In this document: positions 1-24,466 of the stretch, one piece after another
How the letters are laid out: every line of letters begins with the position of its first letter
Position numbering within the stretch: the stretch's first letter is position 1
Source: Leptospira mayottensis 200901116
GTDB lineage: Bacteria > Spirochaetota > Leptospiria > Leptospirales > Leptospiraceae
NCBI RefSeq assembly: GCF_000306675.2
Contig: NZ_CP024871.1
Location: 1,064,001-1,128,000, forward strand
Direction: 5' to 3'
DNA length: 64,000 nt
Notes under the pieces: model-generated
Databases searched by the model: none
What the model was told of the DNA's origin: nothing
What the model saw: only the letters and a program-made list of their open reading frames with translations
Program-made: the position numbers and the translations under genes

Positions 1-2378
<2,378 letters not shown>

Positions 2379-2386
2379 GAAACGAT

Positions 2387-3291
<905 letters not shown>

Positions 3292-3293
3292 TG

Positions 3294-4280
3294 ATGAAAC
3301 ACTACGACGTATTCGGAGTCGGCAACGCACTCGTGGATATTTTAGTTCCTACGGAAGACGTTTTTATCAAACGTTTAGGATTTGAGAAAGGAATTATGAC
3401 CTTGGTCGATTCCGGAAAACAAGGAGAGGTTTTGACCGCTCTTGAAGGAAGCAAAAAAGAACTTCGTTCGGGGGGAAGCGCGGCAAACACGATGATCGCA
3501 CTCGCCAATTCAGGAGGAACTGGAGCCTACACCGGAAAAGTTTCCAAAGATACTTATGGAGAATTTTATAAAAAGGACATGGAGAATGCCGGGATTCTTT
3601 TCGAAGTTGTCCCTGAAGATCAGGGACATACCGGAACCTGCGTCGTTTTGACCACTCCCGACGCCGAAAGAACGATGCTTACCCACTTGGGGATTTCCAT
3701 CACATTACAAAAATCGGATGTAGATTTGGACAAACTCAAGTCCTCCAGCGTTTCTTATATTGAAGGATATCTCTGGGATGGTCAGGGAACCAAAGAAGCT
3801 TCTCTTTTGACAATGGAAGAATCTAAAAAGAACGGAGTTAAAGTGGCTTACACATATAGTGACCCATTTTGTGTGAATCGTTCCAGAGAAGACTTTGTTC
3901 GCTTAACAAAAGATTACTTCGATATTGTTTTCTGCAATGCGGAAGAAGCCAAAGCCCTTTCTCAAAAGGAAGATAAACTCGAAGCTTTGAAATTTATTGC
4001 GGGTCTTTCTCCTCTCGTTTTTATGACTGATTCCGCAAATGGGGCCTATTTTGCGGAGAACGGAGTAGTTGCTCACGTTGGTGGATTTCCAACGAAACCC
4101 ATCGATACGACCGGTGCAGGTGATTGTTTTGCAGCGGGTGTTCTCTACGGACTGACCCACGGTTTTAGTTTGGAAAAATCGACTCGTTGGGGAAATTACG
4201 TTGCTTCGAGGATTGTCCAAGAGATTGGGCCAAGACTAGGCATAAAACTGATGGGACGTCAGGACGAGATTTTAAAGTAG
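3294..4280 (+). CDS. PfkB-family carbohydrate/adenosine kinase
   Basis: 328 residues. The ribokinase/PfkB fold is shown by the N-terminal GVGNALVDILV, the substrate motif GGSAANTMIALA and the C-terminal DTTGAGDCFAAGVLYG, which carries the anion-hole glycines and catalytic Asp. Spirochaete and proteobacterial homologues are often labelled adenosine kinase; substrate cannot be read from the sequence. I prefer ATG at 3294 to the TTG at 3291 because it is four bases beyond the prmA stop and gives the usual N-terminus. It is the last gene of the + strand operon. Confidence 0.9.
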   Translation: MKHYDVFGVGNALVDILVPTEDVFIKRLGFEKGIMTLVDSGKQGEVLTALEGSKKELRSGGSAANTMIALANSGGTGAYTGKVSKDTYGEFYKKDMENAGILFEVVPEDQGHTGTCVVLTTPDAERTMLTHLGISITLQKSDVDLDKLKSSSVSYIEGYLWDGQGTKEASLLTMEESKKNGVKVAYTYSDPFCVNRSREDFVRLTKDYFDIVFCNAEEAKALSQKEDKLEALKFIAGLSPLVFMTDSANGAYFAENGVVAHVGGFPTKPIDTTGAGDCFAAGVLYGLTHGFSLEKSTRWGNYVASRIVQEIGPRLGIKLMGRQDEILK

Positions 4281-4690
4281 GTGACGATCGGCAAAGAAGA
4301 GATCGGGTAAAGAATATTTCTCAGTTTGGATTCCAGAGAATTTTTTTATTTCGGTAGCATTGAACTTTTATCCTCTTTCGTTTTTATCTAATTCTAAAGT
4401 TGGCAAACGACACATAAGACCTTTATAGTCGGAGTATTTTGGTCTTAATTTACAATTTGCCGTTCTCTTGGATGCGGCCAAAAATGTAATTGTGAAAAGT
4501 TCCCACATTCTATTTAAGACTTATATTTTAGGGTGAGTTCTCAGGTTGTGGGAATTTACAGTAAAACGTGAGAGTGTTTCTACGTTTTAAAAACTTAGAA
4601 AGTTATAAAATCCCGGGGAGATTTTAAGGTTCTGCCTGAATTTTTAAGATTTTGTTCGGATTTATATCTTCGATCAACGACGGAAAAATA
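4281..4690. other. Convergent intergenic region with two inverted repeats
   Basis: No credible gene lies in these 410 bases between convergent genes. Two dyads are visible. TTCCCACA at 4500-4507 pairs with TGTGGGAA at 4547-4554. AAAACGT at 4563-4569 pairs with ACGTTTT at 4582-4588, followed by an A-rich stretch. The second could act as a weak bidirectional terminator for the kinase and for the - strand lipoprotein operon ending at 4691. TGTGGGAA-type motifs recur in Leptospira intergenic regions from memory. Confidence 0.4.
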
Positions 4691-5269
<579 letters not shown>

Positions 5270-5282
5270 TCTGAAATACTCC

Positions 5283-8216
<2,934 letters not shown>

Positions 8217-8222
8217 TGATGT

Positions 8223-8843
<621 letters not shown>

Positions 8844-9149
8844 AAAGTTACCTGTAGATTGTAAAGATCCGAAGTTTGTTTCTTAAGGAATAAGCCAGAG
8901 CTTCCTACAATTTTTTGAATCGATAAGGGGAAGTCAACGGAATAAAATCTTGTAAAAGTAAAGGCTCGCCGTCTTTCTTTTCAAACTTGCATAAGGGTTT
9001 TTGGCAATCGATTCCGACAAAGTCGTACGTTAGATTTCTTTGTGTACCGTATATTTTTCAAGGTCGGGGCCCGTATGCTGAATTTTTTGTACAAAGAAAA
9101 TTTTAAGAAAGATTTCAAACTGCAAGAGAATTTATTTATTTCCGGAAGA
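8844..9149. other. Upstream region of the MlaC/RND operon
   Basis: About 300 bases without an ORF I would call a gene. It must hold the promoter of the - strand MlaC/RND/lipoprotein operon, but I cannot point to a convincing -35/-10 pair. No repeat or RNA structure stood out apart from the terminator at its right edge. Confidence 0.3.
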
Positions 9150-9183
9150 AAAAGATCGCTCTGCGGATTGAGAGCGATCTTTT
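9150..9183 (-). terminator. Rho-independent terminator of the DUF1554 gene
   Basis: Perfect 13-base arms AAAAGATCGCTCT (9150-9162) and AGAGCGATCTTTT (9171-9183) flank an 8-base loop. Read on the - strand the hairpin ends in a T run. It sits just beyond the stop codon of the lipoprotein gene ending at 9192. Confidence 0.85.
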
Positions 9184-9191
9184 AAAAAAAG

Positions 9192-9899
9192 TTACTGCTC
9201 TACGCAGAGAAGGTTAAGGTTCGAGTTACAAGCCTGAGTGTCTACGGTAAAGGCTCCTTCGGGAGTTTTATGAGCGTTTGTGGACATTGTATTTCCTGTA
9301 GCTCCTCCTACAGCTCCATTTGCATCCCCCCATTGATTGCAAATTCTTCCTCCTTCCCATAAAAAGAATCCTGGATCGTCTGGATGAGCAAGACCCGTCC
9401 AAAAATATTTTTTGGCCCCGGAGTCGATTCCATTCTCTAAATCTCCCGTTACCATTGAATTCGCATTTGTGGTAAACGTAACCGTGGTTCCATCACTTCT
9501 GCGGTATTGTTTATTTGGGTAGAGGACCCAGTCCCTCAAAGATGACGAACCATCTCCGGCCGAAACGACATGTCTTGTCTGCTGATCGGTTATCAATGCT
9601 TTGTAAGTTCTTGTGAGGGTGGAAGGTTTTGCGGCGGTGCATTTCGCGTCCGCTCCCGATATACCGCCTAAATTTCCATTGTAACCGGCTCCGTTATTGG
9701 TAGCGATGAAGGTTCTACAGAACGTCTCGTTTTTACAGGAAGTGGAAGTAGGAGTGGAAGTGTTGGAAGAACCTAATGCTCCGCTTGCGGATAGAAGAAA
9801 GAAAAGAATTCCAGTGTTGTCTTCTTTTTTATCCTCGCACGAACAAAGAGTTAAAACAAAGGATCCGGTAAGCAGAGAGAGAAATACTTTTTGAAACAT
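9192..9899 (-). CDS. DUF1554 outer-surface lipoprotein (Len/Lsa24-like family)
   Basis: 235 residues. The signal peptide ends in LTLCSC, a spirochaetal lipobox. A short Ser/Thr-rich spacer follows, then a ~170-residue C-type-lectin/endostatin-like domain with [38 protein letters not shown] and the C-terminal [12 protein letters not shown]; spaced Cys residues suggest disulfides. In Leptospira this DUF1554 fold includes the LenA/LfhA/Lsa24 group, which binds host factors; this protein's ligands are unknown. It is a single-gene unit with its own terminator. Confidence 0.85.
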   Translation of the reverse strand: MFQKVFLSLLTGSFVLTLCSCEDKKEDNTGILFFLLSASGALGSSNTSTPTSTSCKNETFCRTFIATNNGAGYNGNLGGISGADAKCTAAKPSTLTRTYKALITDQQTRHVVSAGDGSSSLRDWVLYPNKQYRRSDGTTVTFTTNANSMVTGDLENGIDSGAKKYFWTGLAHPDDPGFFLWEGGRICNQWGDANGAVGGATGNTMSTNAHKTPEGAFTVDTQACNSNLNLLCVEQ

Positions 9900-12708
<2,809 letters not shown>

Positions 12709-13022
12709 AAGATTTTCATTATATTCTAAATATTAAAAAATACATAGAGTTTATTCCAAAACCTATCGATTGCAATAATCAGGTCGTTATAACAAGACTT
12801 CCATAGATTTTTAAATTGTCTTTTCACCATTAGAAGTTGTATTCTATGGTCCTTGCATTTGAGGTTTTGCGATAAATCTTAACTCAAAGAGGAGCCAAAG
12901 AAATCAAAAAGAAGTTTTGAAAAATTTCGAGGCCCATGAAAATGGAATCACAGAAATACATTTCGTATATTCTAGAAAGTCGTATAAAACTCATCCATAA
13001 AATAGTAGATGCGATTTCGTTA
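12709..13022. other. Intergenic region, convergent
   Basis: About 310 A/T-rich bases between the DedA-like gene and the first LRR gene. I see no gene, strong terminator or repeat, apart from GCGATTTCGTTA at about 13011-13022, which recurs just beyond the other LRR gene ends and belongs to the LRR-array spacer. Confidence 0.35.
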
Positions 13023-13955
13023 CTATTCTGAGTCTCCGTATTGGGTAAAAATAATATGTATCTTGGGAAGTAATTTTCGAATCTTTTTTTCTTGGGACCT
13101 CAAAGCAAACGTATCATCTAAATATAATTCTTGTAGCTTTTGCAGCTGTCCGATCTCTTTTGGAATAGTCGTGAACTCATAGCCGTTTAAATGTAATTTT
13201 TGTAGGTTTTGTAATTTTCCGATATCTTTTGGAAGTGTTGCGAGTTGATTGCCACCTAAATCTAATACTTGTAGGTTTTGTAATTTTCCGATATCTTTTG
13301 GAAGTGTTGCGAGTTGATTGCTATCTAACTTTAATACTCGCAGGTTTTGCAGTTTTCCGATATCTTTTGGGAGTGTTCTGAGTTGATTGTCGCCTAAATG
13401 CAGTCTTTGTAGCTTTTGCAGTTGTCCGATATCTTTCGGAAGCATTGTGAGCTGATTGTTATATAACAATAGTTCTCGCAGCTTTTGCAATTTTCCAATA
13501 TCTTTTGGAAGTGTTCTGAGTTGATTGTCGTCTAAATGTAGTCTTTGTAGCTTTTGCAGTTGTCCGATATCTTTCGGAAGGCTTGTGAGTTTGTTGTGGC
13601 TTAAACCTAATACTCGCAGGTTTTGCAGTTGTCCGATTTCTTTTGGAAGAGTTTTGAGTTGATTGTCGTATAAATGTAATACTTGTAGCTCTTTCAAATA
13701 TCCGATATCTTCGGGAAGAGTTGTGAGTTGATTGCCATCTAAATATAGTTTTTGTAGGTTTTGTAATTTTCCGATATCTTTTGGAAGAGTTGTAAGTTGA
13801 TTGTTAGTTAAATCTAAAATTAGAACATCTGTCGGATTTTGAAGAGCCTCGATTAAATTTTGGTAGGTTTTTGTTTTTTCGGCTTTGAGTTGACTCAAAA
13901 AACAAAGAAGGATTAAAGTTAAAATTCCTAATTTTTGTAAGTTCGTGATTTTCAT
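13023..13955 (-). CDS. Secreted leucine-rich repeat protein LRR-1
   Basis: 310 residues: signal peptide ([19 protein letters not shown]...LKA), a short capping segment [15 protein letters not shown], then ten 23-residue repeats of the form [23 protein letters not shown] and a C-terminal cap [14 protein letters not shown]. There is no lipobox. Bacterial LRR proteins of this kind are binding scaffolds; several Leptospira members are secreted or surface-exposed. It is the promoter-distal member of five tandem - strand LRR genes and its C-terminal end differs slightly from its neighbours ([10 protein letters not shown]). Confidence 0.88.
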   Translation of the reverse strand: MKITNLQKLGILTLILLCFLSQLKAEKTKTYQNLIEALQNPTDVLILDLTNNQLTTLPKDIGKLQNLQKLYLDGNQLTTLPEDIGYLKELQVLHLYDNQLKTLPKEIGQLQNLRVLGLSHNKLTSLPKDIGQLQKLQRLHLDDNQLRTLPKDIGKLQKLRELLLYNNQLTMLPKDIGQLQKLQRLHLGDNQLRTLPKDIGKLQNLRVLKLDSNQLATLPKDIGKLQNLQVLDLGGNQLATLPKDIGKLQNLQKLHLNGYEFTTIPKEIGQLQKLQELYLDDTFALRSQEKKIRKLLPKIHIIFTQYGDSE

Positions 13956-14055
13956 AATTTCAGAGTCATTTTAAATATCTTTTCTTTTTTGTCATTCCTT
14001 GCATATTGTTTTGTCCGCGTTTTCGAAGGAAGTTCAATGCGATTTCGTTAGGCTG
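13956..14055 (-). repeat. Conserved ~100-base spacer of the LRR array (four copies)
   Basis: The spacer between LRR genes is nearly the same each time: 13956-14055, 15253-15352, 17154-17255 and 18387-18486. Each contains TTTCAGAGTCAT next to the downstream start codon, a T-rich stretch, CCTTGCATAT and GCGATTTCGTTA next to the upstream gene's stop. With the shared signal-peptide and C-cap sequences it shows that the array grew by whole-unit duplication. Confidence 0.7.
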
Positions 14056-15252
14056 TTACTTTGTTATTTTGGTAAAGGCAATATGTGCTTCGGGAAGTAA
14101 TTTCCGAATTTTTTTTTCTTGGGACCTCAAAGCGGGTATATCATCTAAATGTAATATTTGTAGCTCTTTCAAATATCCGATATCTTTTGGAAGCGTTGTG
14201 AGTTGATTGTTGGTTAAATATAGTTCTTGTAGGTTTTGTAATTTTCCGATATCTTTTGGAAGTGTTGTGAGTTTGTTGTGGCTTAAATTTAATACTTGTA
14301 GGTTTTGCAGTTGTCCGATTTCCTTCGGAAGTGTTTTGAGTTGATTGTTGGTTAACTCTAATATTTGTAGCTCTTTCAAATATCCGATATCTTTTGGAAG
14401 CGTTGTGAGTTGATTGTTGGTTAAATATAGTTCTTGTAGGTTTTGTAATTTTCCGATATCATTTGGAAGCGTTGTGAGTTTGTTGTGGCTTAAATTTAAT
14501 ACTTGTAGGTTTTGCAGTTGTCCGATTTCCTTCGGAAGTGTTTTGAGTTGATTGTTGGTTAACTCTAATACTTGTAGGTTTTGTAATTTTCCAATTTCTT
14601 TTGGAAGAGTTGTGAGTTGATTGTCGTATAAATGTAATACTTGTAGCTCTTTCAAATATCCGATTTCTTTTGGAAGAGTTGTGAGTTGATTGTCGTATAA
14701 ATGTAATACTTGTAGCTCTTTCAAATATCCAATTTCTTTTGGAAGAGTTGTGAGTTGATTGTCGTATAAATGTAATACTTGTAGCTCTTTCAAATATCCG
14801 ATTTCTTTTGGAAGAGTTGTGAGTTGATTGTAGTCTAAATGTAATTCTTGTAGCTCTTTCAAATGTTCGATATCTTTAGGAAGAGTTGTGAGTTGATTGT
14901 AGTCTAAATGTAATTCTTGTAGCTCTTTCAAATGTTCGATATCTTTAGGAAGGCTTGTGAGTTTGTTGTGGCTTAAATGTAATACTTGTAGCTCTTTCAA
15001 ATGTTCGATTTCTTTTGGCAGAGCTGTGAGTTGATTGTTGGTTAAATCTAATACTTGTAGGTTTTGCAGTTGTCCGATATCTTTTGGAAGTGTTGTGAGT
15101 TGATTGCTCTTTAAATCTAAAATTCGAACATCCGTTGGATTTTGAAGAGCCTCGGTTAGATTGTAATAGGTTTTTGTTTCTTCGGCTTTGAGTTGGCTCA
15201 AAAAACAAAGAAGGAATAAAGTTCCTATTTTTTGTAAGTTCGTGATTTTCAT
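14056..15252 (-). CDS. Secreted leucine-rich repeat protein LRR-2
   Basis: 398 residues: the same signal peptide and N-cap as its neighbours, then fourteen 23-residue LRRs and the C-cap [14 protein letters not shown]. Three consecutive repeats ([20 protein letters not shown]) are identical at protein level and nearly so in DNA (about 14600-14800), and a two-repeat block near the C-terminus is duplicated, so repeat number is changing by slippage or unequal crossing-over. A binding scaffold outside the cytoplasm is likely; the ligand is unknown. Confidence 0.88.
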   Translation of the reverse strand: MKITNLQKIGTLFLLCFLSQLKAEETKTYYNLTEALQNPTDVRILDLKSNQLTTLPKDIGQLQNLQVLDLTNNQLTALPKEIEHLKELQVLHLSHNKLTSLPKDIEHLKELQELHLDYNQLTTLPKDIEHLKELQELHLDYNQLTTLPKEIGYLKELQVLHLYDNQLTTLPKEIGYLKELQVLHLYDNQLTTLPKEIGYLKELQVLHLYDNQLTTLPKEIGKLQNLQVLELTNNQLKTLPKEIGQLQNLQVLNLSHNKLTTLPNDIGKLQNLQELYLTNNQLTTLPKDIGYLKELQILELTNNQLKTLPKEIGQLQNLQVLNLSHNKLTTLPKDIGKLQNLQELYLTNNQLTTLPKDIGYLKELQILHLDDIPALRSQEKKIRKLLPEAHIAFTKITK

Positions 15253-15491
15253 AATTTCAGAGTCATTTTAAACACCTTTTCTTTTTTGTCATTCCTTGCA
15301 TATTGTTTTGTCCGCGTTTTCGAAGGAAGCTCAATGCGATTTCGTTAGGCTGTTACTTTGTTATTTTGATAAAGTTAACATGATGTATTTTGGGAAGTAA
15401 TTTTAGAATCTTTTCTTTTTGAGACCTCAAAGCAGGTATATCATCTGAGATGCCCCCGTTTTTAGTACCAGTGTAAAGTGTCAAAATCCAC

Positions 15492-16300
<809 letters not shown>

Positions 16301-16307
<7 letters not shown>

Positions 16308-16603
16308 TTTTTTTCGAGTAACATCTTGATCGCTTCATTTTCTAAAGCTAACTCTGCATACAGTTTCTTTAGCCTACTGTTTTCTTCCTCTAAAGTCTTC
16401 ATCCGTTTTAGATCGTTTAGTTCTAACCCGCCGTATTTCGAACGCCAACGGTAAAAAGTGTTACCACTGATTCCGTATTTACGACAAAGTTCAGGAGTCG
16501 ATATCCCTGATTCAGATTCCTTTAGAATCTTATGAATTTGATCTTCACTGAAACGTTTTTTCATGTTTTCCTCCAAAATTTTATGTTCTTGAGAGGATTT
16601 CAA
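16301..16603 (-). CDS. IS3-family transposase OrfA (HTH)
   Basis: 100 residues. Helix-turn-helix of the Tnp_1 type: FSEDQIHKILKESESGIS, ELCRKYGISGNTFYRWRSKYGG, followed by a leucine-zipper-like stretch LEEENSRLKKLYAELALEN. It binds the element ends. The ORF ends 7 bases into orfB; an A-AAA-AAG site just before the stop should yield the OrfAB fusion transposase by -1 frameshifting. Confidence 0.9.
16307..16313 (-). promoter_or_regulatory. Programmed -1 ribosomal frameshift heptamer A-AAA-AAG
   Basis: On the - strand the orfA frame reads GAA AAA AAG TGG TGA; the seven bases A AAA AAG are the classical IS3-family slip site. A one-base slip back reads the G again and continues GTG GTG AGC, the first codons of orfB. 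Confidence 0.8.
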
Positions 16604-17255
16604 ACATTCTAAATGGTTCTAAATTCGGGGGCTAGGTCACATCTAAATCTAATGTTCGCAGCTTTTGCAATTTTCCAATTTCATCCGGAAGAGTTTTTAG
16701 TTTGTTGTTGCTTAAATATAATTCTTGTAGGTTTTGCAATTTTCCAATTTCATTTGGGAGAGTTGTGAGTTGATTGTTGCTTAAATCTAATTTTTGTAGG
16801 TTTTGTAATTTTCCGATATCTTTTGGAAGGCTTGTGAGTTGATTGTAGCTTAAATATAATACTGGTAGGTTTTGTAGTTGCCCGATTTCTTTGGGAAGAG
16901 TTGCGATTCGATTGCCTCTTAAATCCAATTTTTGTAGTTTTTGTAATTTTCCGATATCTTTTGGAAGAGTTGTGAGCTGATTGCCTATTAAATCTAAAAT
17001 TAGAACATCCGTTGGATTTTGAAGAGCCTCGGTTAGATTGTGATAGGTTCCTTTTTCTTCGGCTTCGCATAGGTCTAAAAAGCAAAGAAGGATTAAAGCT
17101 CCTAAGCAAAGAAAGATTAAAGTTCCTATTTTTTGTAAGTTCGTGATTTTCATAATTTCAGAGTCATCTTAAACATCTTTTCTTTTTTGGAGTTTCCTTG
17201 CATATTGTTTTGTCCACGTTTTTCGGAGGAAGCTCAATGCGATTTCGTTAGGTCG

Positions 17256-18386
17256 TTACTTTGTTATTTTGATAAAGTTAACATGATGTATTTTGGGAAG
17301 TAATTTTCGAATCTTTTTTTCTTGGGACCTCAAAGCAGGTATATCATCTAAATGTAATTCTTCTAGCCCTTTCAAATATCTAATTTCTTTAGGAAGCGTT
17401 GTGAGTCGATTCCCGTTTAAACTTAAGTGCCATAGATTTCTTAAATATCCGATATCTTTCGGAAGGCTTGTAAGTTTGTTGTGGCTTAAATCTAAGTATC
17501 CTATCTTTTGTAATTTTCCGATATCTTTTGGAAGAGTCGTGAGTTTGTTGTTGGTTAAATATAATACTTGTAGTTCTTTCAAATATCCGATATCTTTTGG
17601 AAGAGTCGTGAGTTTATTGTTGCTTAAATATAATACTTGTAGTTCTTTCAAATATCCGATATCTTTCGGAAGCGTTGTGAGTTGATTGTAACTTAAATAT
17701 AAGTATCGTAGGTTTTGTAATTGTTCGATATTTTTTGGAAGCGTTGTGAGTTGATTGTGGCTTAAATATAGTTCTTGTAGGTTTTGTAATTGTTCGATAT
17801 TTTTTGGAAGAGTTTTGAGTTTGTTGTGACTTAAATCTAATACTTGTAGCTCTTTCAAATGTTCGATATCTTTTGGAAGAGTTTTGAGTTGATTGTCGCT
17901 TAAATTTAATACTTGTAGGTTTTGCAGTTGTCCGATTTCCTTCGGAAGAGTTGTGAGTTGATTGTTGGTTAAAGCTAATACTTGTAGGTTTTGTAATTTT
18001 CCGATATCTTTTGGAAAGGTCGTGAGTTGATTGTAACTTAAATATAAGTATCGTAGGTTTTGTAATTGTTCGATTTCTTTAGGAAGAGTTGTGAGTTGAT
18101 TGTGGCTTAAATATAGTTCTTGTAGGTTTTGTAATTGTTCGATTTCTTTAGGAAAAGTTTTGAGTTGATTGTTGGTTAAAACTAATACTTGTAGTTTTTG
18201 TAATTTTTCGATTTCCTTCGGAAAAGTTTTGAGTTGATTGTTGGTTAAATCTAAAATTAGAACATCCGTTGGATTTTGAAGAGCCTCGGTTAGATTGCGA
18301 TGGGTTTTTGTTTCTTCGGCTTTGAGTTGGCTCAAAAAACAAAGAAGGAATAAAGTTCCTATTTTTTGTAAGTTCGTGATTTTCAT
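17256..18386 (-). CDS. Secreted leucine-rich repeat protein LRR-4
   Basis: 376 residues: signal peptide [21 protein letters not shown]-cap, thirteen 23-residue LRRs and C-cap [18 protein letters not shown]. Several repeats carry [11 protein letters not shown] or [11 protein letters not shown] variants not seen in its neighbours, and one repeat ([17 protein letters not shown]) is divergent. Concave-face residues (the x positions of LxLxxN) vary most, as expected if the binding surface is what changes. Extracytoplasmic; ligand unknown. Confidence 0.88.
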   Translation of the reverse strand: MKITNLQKIGTLFLLCFLSQLKAEETKTHRNLTEALQNPTDVLILDLTNNQLKTFPKEIEKLQKLQVLVLTNNQLKTFPKEIEQLQNLQELYLSHNQLTTLPKEIEQLQNLRYLYLSYNQLTTFPKDIGKLQNLQVLALTNNQLTTLPKEIGQLQNLQVLNLSDNQLKTLPKDIEHLKELQVLDLSHNKLKTLPKNIEQLQNLQELYLSHNQLTTLPKNIEQLQNLRYLYLSYNQLTTLPKDIGYLKELQVLYLSNNKLTTLPKDIGYLKELQVLYLTNNKLTTLPKDIGKLQKIGYLDLSHNKLTSLPKDIGYLRNLWHLSLNGNRLTTLPKEIRYLKGLEELHLDDIPALRSQEKKIRKLLPKIHHVNFIKITK

Positions 18387-18486
18387 AATTTCAGAGTCAT
18401 CTTAAACACCTTTTCTTTTTTGGAGTTTCCTTGCATATGAGATGTCCGCGTTTTCGGAGGAAGCTCAATGCGATTTCGTTATGTCG

Positions 18487-20238
18487 TTACTTTGTTATTT
18501 TGATAAAGTTAACATGATGTATTTTGGGAAGTAATTTTCGAATCTTTTTTTCTTGGGACCTCAAAGCAGGTATATCATCTAAATGTAATACTTCTAGCCC
18601 TTTCAAATATCTAATTTCTTTAGGAAGCGTTGTGAGTTGATTGTTGGTTAAATATAGTTCTTGTAGGTTTTGTAATTTTTCGATATCTTTTGGAAGCGTT
18701 GTGAGTTGATTGTTGGTTAAATATAGTTCTTGTAGGTTTTGTAATTTTCCGATATCTTTTGGAAGCGTTGTGAGTTTGTTGTGGCTTAAATTTAATACTT
18801 GTAGGTTTTGCAGTTGTCCGATTTCCTTCGGAAGTGTTTTGAGTTGATTGTTGGTTAAATTTAATACTTGTAGGTTTTGTAATTTTTCGATATCTTTTGG
18901 AAGAGTTGTGAGTTTGTTGTGGCTTAAATTTAATTCTTGTAGCTTTTGCAGCTGTCCGATCTCTTTTGGAAGGGTTTTGAGTTGATTGTTATATAACTCT
19001 AATACTCGCAGCTTTTGCAGTTGTCCGATATCTTTTGGGAGAGTTTTGAGTTGATTGTTGCTTAAATTTAATACTTGTAGGTTTTGTAATTTTCCGATAT
19101 CTTTTGGGAGAGTTTTGAGTTGATTGCTATCTAACTCTAAGTCTTGTAGCTTTTGCAGTTGTCCGATATCTTTTGGGAGAGTTTTGAGTTGATTGCCGCT
19201 TAAATCTAATAATTGTAGCTCTTTCAAATATCCGATATCTTTTGGAAGGGTTTTGAGTTGATTGTCGCCTAAATGTAGTAATGCTTGTAGCTTTTGCAGC
19301 TGTCCGATCTCTTTTGGAAGAGTTGTGAGTTTATTGTCGCTTAAATGTAATACTTGTAGCTCTTTTAAATATCCGATCTCTTTTGGGAGAGTTTTGAGTT
19401 GATTGCCGTATAAGTATAGTTCTTGTAGGTTTTGCAGTTTTCCGATCTCTTTTGGGAGAGTTTTGAGTTGATTGCCGCTTAAATCTAATTTTTGTAGGTT
19501 TTGTAATTTTCCGATTTCATTTGGAAGTGTTGTGAGTTGATTGTCACGTAAATCTAAGTCTTGTAGCTCTTTCAAATATCCGATTTCTTTTGGAAGAGTT
19601 TTGAGTTGATTATCGTTTAAATCTAATTCTCGTAGGTTTTGTAATTTTCCGATCTCTTTTGGGAGAGTTTTGAGTTGATTGCCGCTTAAATCTAATTTTT
19701 GTAGGTTTTGTAATTTTCCGATTTCATTTGGAAGTGTTGTGAGTTGATTGTCACGTAAATCTAAGTCTTGTAGCTCTTTCAAATATCCGATTTCTTTTGG
19801 AAGAGTTTTGAGTTGATTGTTGGTTAAATATAGTTCTTGTAGGTTTTGTAATTTTCCGATCTCTTTTGGGAGAGTTTTGAGTTGATTGTTATCTAAATAT
19901 AGTTTTTGCAATTGTCCAATTTTATTTGGAAGTGTTAGTGTTGTGAGCTGATTGCGGCTTAAATTTAATTCTTGTAGCTCTTTCAAATATCCGATTTCTT
20001 TTGGAATAGTTGTGAGTTGATTGTTGTATAAATTTAATTTTTGTAGGTTTTGTAATTTTCCGATATCTTTTGGAAGTGTTGTTAGCTGATTGTTGTTTAA
20101 ATCTAAGTATCGGACATCCGTCGGATTTTGAAGAGCCTCGGTTAGATTGCGATGGGTTTTTGTTTCTTCGGCTTTGAGTTGGCTCAAAAAACAAAGAAGG
20201 AATAAAGTTCCTAATTTTTGTAAGTTCATGGTTTTCAT
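18487..20238 (-). CDS. Secreted leucine-rich repeat protein LRR-5 (22 repeats)
   Basis: 583 residues and the first gene of the - strand LRR array. Signal peptide [19 protein letters not shown]-cap [12 protein letters not shown], twenty-two LRRs, C-cap [14 protein letters not shown]. The third repeat is irregular ([20 protein letters not shown]): it has lost part of the IGxLxxL unit. A two-repeat block at about 19420-19560 is copied at 19655-19790. The region upstream (20239-20461) should hold the array promoter. Confidence 0.88.
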   Translation of the reverse strand: MKTMNLQKLGTLFLLCFLSQLKAEETKTHRNLTEALQNPTDVRYLDLNNNQLTTLPKDIGKLQNLQKLNLYNNQLTTIPKEIGYLKELQELNLSRNQLTTLTLPNKIGQLQKLYLDNNQLKTLPKEIGKLQNLQELYLTNNQLKTLPKEIGYLKELQDLDLRDNQLTTLPNEIGKLQNLQKLDLSGNQLKTLPKEIGKLQNLRELDLNDNQLKTLPKEIGYLKELQDLDLRDNQLTTLPNEIGKLQNLQKLDLSGNQLKTLPKEIGKLQNLQELYLYGNQLKTLPKEIGYLKELQVLHLSDNKLTTLPKEIGQLQKLQALLHLGDNQLKTLPKDIGYLKELQLLDLSGNQLKTLPKDIGQLQKLQDLELDSNQLKTLPKDIGKLQNLQVLNLSNNQLKTLPKDIGQLQKLRVLELYNNQLKTLPKEIGQLQKLQELNLSHNKLTTLPKDIEKLQNLQVLNLTNNQLKTLPKEIGQLQNLQVLNLSHNKLTTLPKDIGKLQNLQELYLTNNQLTTLPKDIEKLQNLQELYLTNNQLTTLPKEIRYLKGLEVLHLDDIPALRSQEKKIRKLLPKIHHVNFIKITK

Positions 20239-21966
<1,728 letters not shown>

Positions 21967-22002
21967 AGGAGGCGTGACGCCTTAAGTTTCTTTGGGACAG
22001 GT

Positions 22003-22272
<270 letters not shown>

Positions 22273-22342
22273 TTCGACACGGGATTCTAGATACCTTGTT
22301 ATAGGATTTTCAAGTAATGGCTAACTATTAATGTGATCAGAC

Positions 22343-22374
22343 ATTGACTTTTTTTGAGCTGAAAAAAAGTCAAT
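22343..22374. terminator. Perfect 13-base inverted repeat, terminator-like
   Basis: ATTGACTTTTTTT (22343-22355) pairs with AAAAAAAGTCAAT (22362-22374) over a 6-base loop. T runs are present on both strands, but the stem has few G/C pairs, so it is an unusual bidirectional terminator or a protein-binding dyad. The remaining bases 22375-22594 show nothing I can name. Confidence 0.45.
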
Positions 22375-22594
22375 GGATGGAAAACAAAATTAAAAAGGGC
22401 TAAAGAAAAATTCGACCTTCAGTCACGTAAATTCAGAAAATATGAAAACTCCAAATCGTATTTATTGGATATAAAAAAGCACGGCGATCGCGTCGGAGAG
22501 TGATTCGGTAACGAAAAATTCGATTTTTTTACGACACCAAGAATTTCTACGATGTTTTGTGAAACGGGTAAATCAAGGTCGCGGCCAAATCGAT

Positions 22595-23698
<1,104 letters not shown>

Positions 23699-23847
23699 CT
23701 CTTCCCATGCTTTTTTTCCGGAAAAATTTTGAAAATCGATTTAAGAATAAATTCGTGCCGATTTTTGAAAAATGTTTTCGGTTCGTTATATTCTCGATTT
23801 TTTTTTCCTCTAATTTTCGGTATTTGCATAAAAAATCTGATATCGGA

Positions 23848-24018
23848 ATGAAAAACTTGGAGTTTTACGGAGACAGTAAAGAAAATAATCCTGATTGTTT
23901 GGAAGATTTTTCGGACGGAGATCTTTTAATTCAAGAGATTCTGGAATCGTTCGAGAATTTCGATCGTGCATTGGGAATTACGGTTCAAGAGTTTTTTTCT
24001 TCGGAAGATGATCGGTAA
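23848..24018 (+). CDS. Small acidic hypothetical protein
   Basis: 56 residues from ATG 23848 (MKNLEFYGDSKENNPDCLED...), strongly acidic, without known motifs. The frame is open further upstream to 23707, but that extension is Phe-rich, overlaps the hisC promoter and looks like chance. Composition of the short form is more protein-like. Function unknown. Confidence 0.4.
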   Translation: MKNLEFYGDSKENNPDCLEDFSDGDLLIQEILESFENFDRALGITVQEFFSSEDDR

Positions 24019-24112
24019 TTCAAGAACAACTTTTCCGAATTGGCTTTGATTGATCGTTCTTGCGCTTTTAGATGTTAGTGGATAGTACTTAGGGCGTGCC
24101 TCTGCGAAAACT

Positions 24113-24240
24113 TTCCAAACTTCCAGCGCAGAGTCGCGCTCTTCGTTTCAATCTGCAACGCACCATTTAAAACTTTTCGTATATTCCAGCTTCATCATTC
24201 AATTCATGTTGCGTTGCAGGATTTCCACTTCGATCGCTCA
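24113..24240. repeat. Dispersed intergenic repeat S, copy 1
   Basis: A GC-richer tract containing CGCGCTCTTCG, CAATCTGCA, CGTATATTCCAG, TTCATGTTGCGT and GATCGCT. The same words in the same order recur at 60106-60222, and the last part also at 47583-47623. It codes for nothing and looks like a mobile or miniature intergenic element. The rest of 24019-24466 shows no other feature. Confidence 0.65.
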
Positions 24241-24466
24241 CGCGTTGTGCTTTCTATATTTGATGTGGGTTCCACACTGCTCGCACAGCCTGTGCAGTCG
24301 GATTTGTTTTTGCAGTTTAAAAGGAAAAAGAGGAGGGCGGTTTCTTAAAGTCGTTATCGACTCTTCGATACTCGAAGAGTCGATTTAAACCACACACTTG
24401 TCAAAAAAAAGGGAAGACTTAAGATTTTTTTGTGATCAAGAAAACAAAACAAAACGTTTTCAAATC

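Noticed and set aside
23707..23847. Longer form of the small acidic protein
   Set aside because: Composition changes to Phe/Lys-rich, it overlaps the hisC upstream region, and the ATG at 23848 gives a better start.
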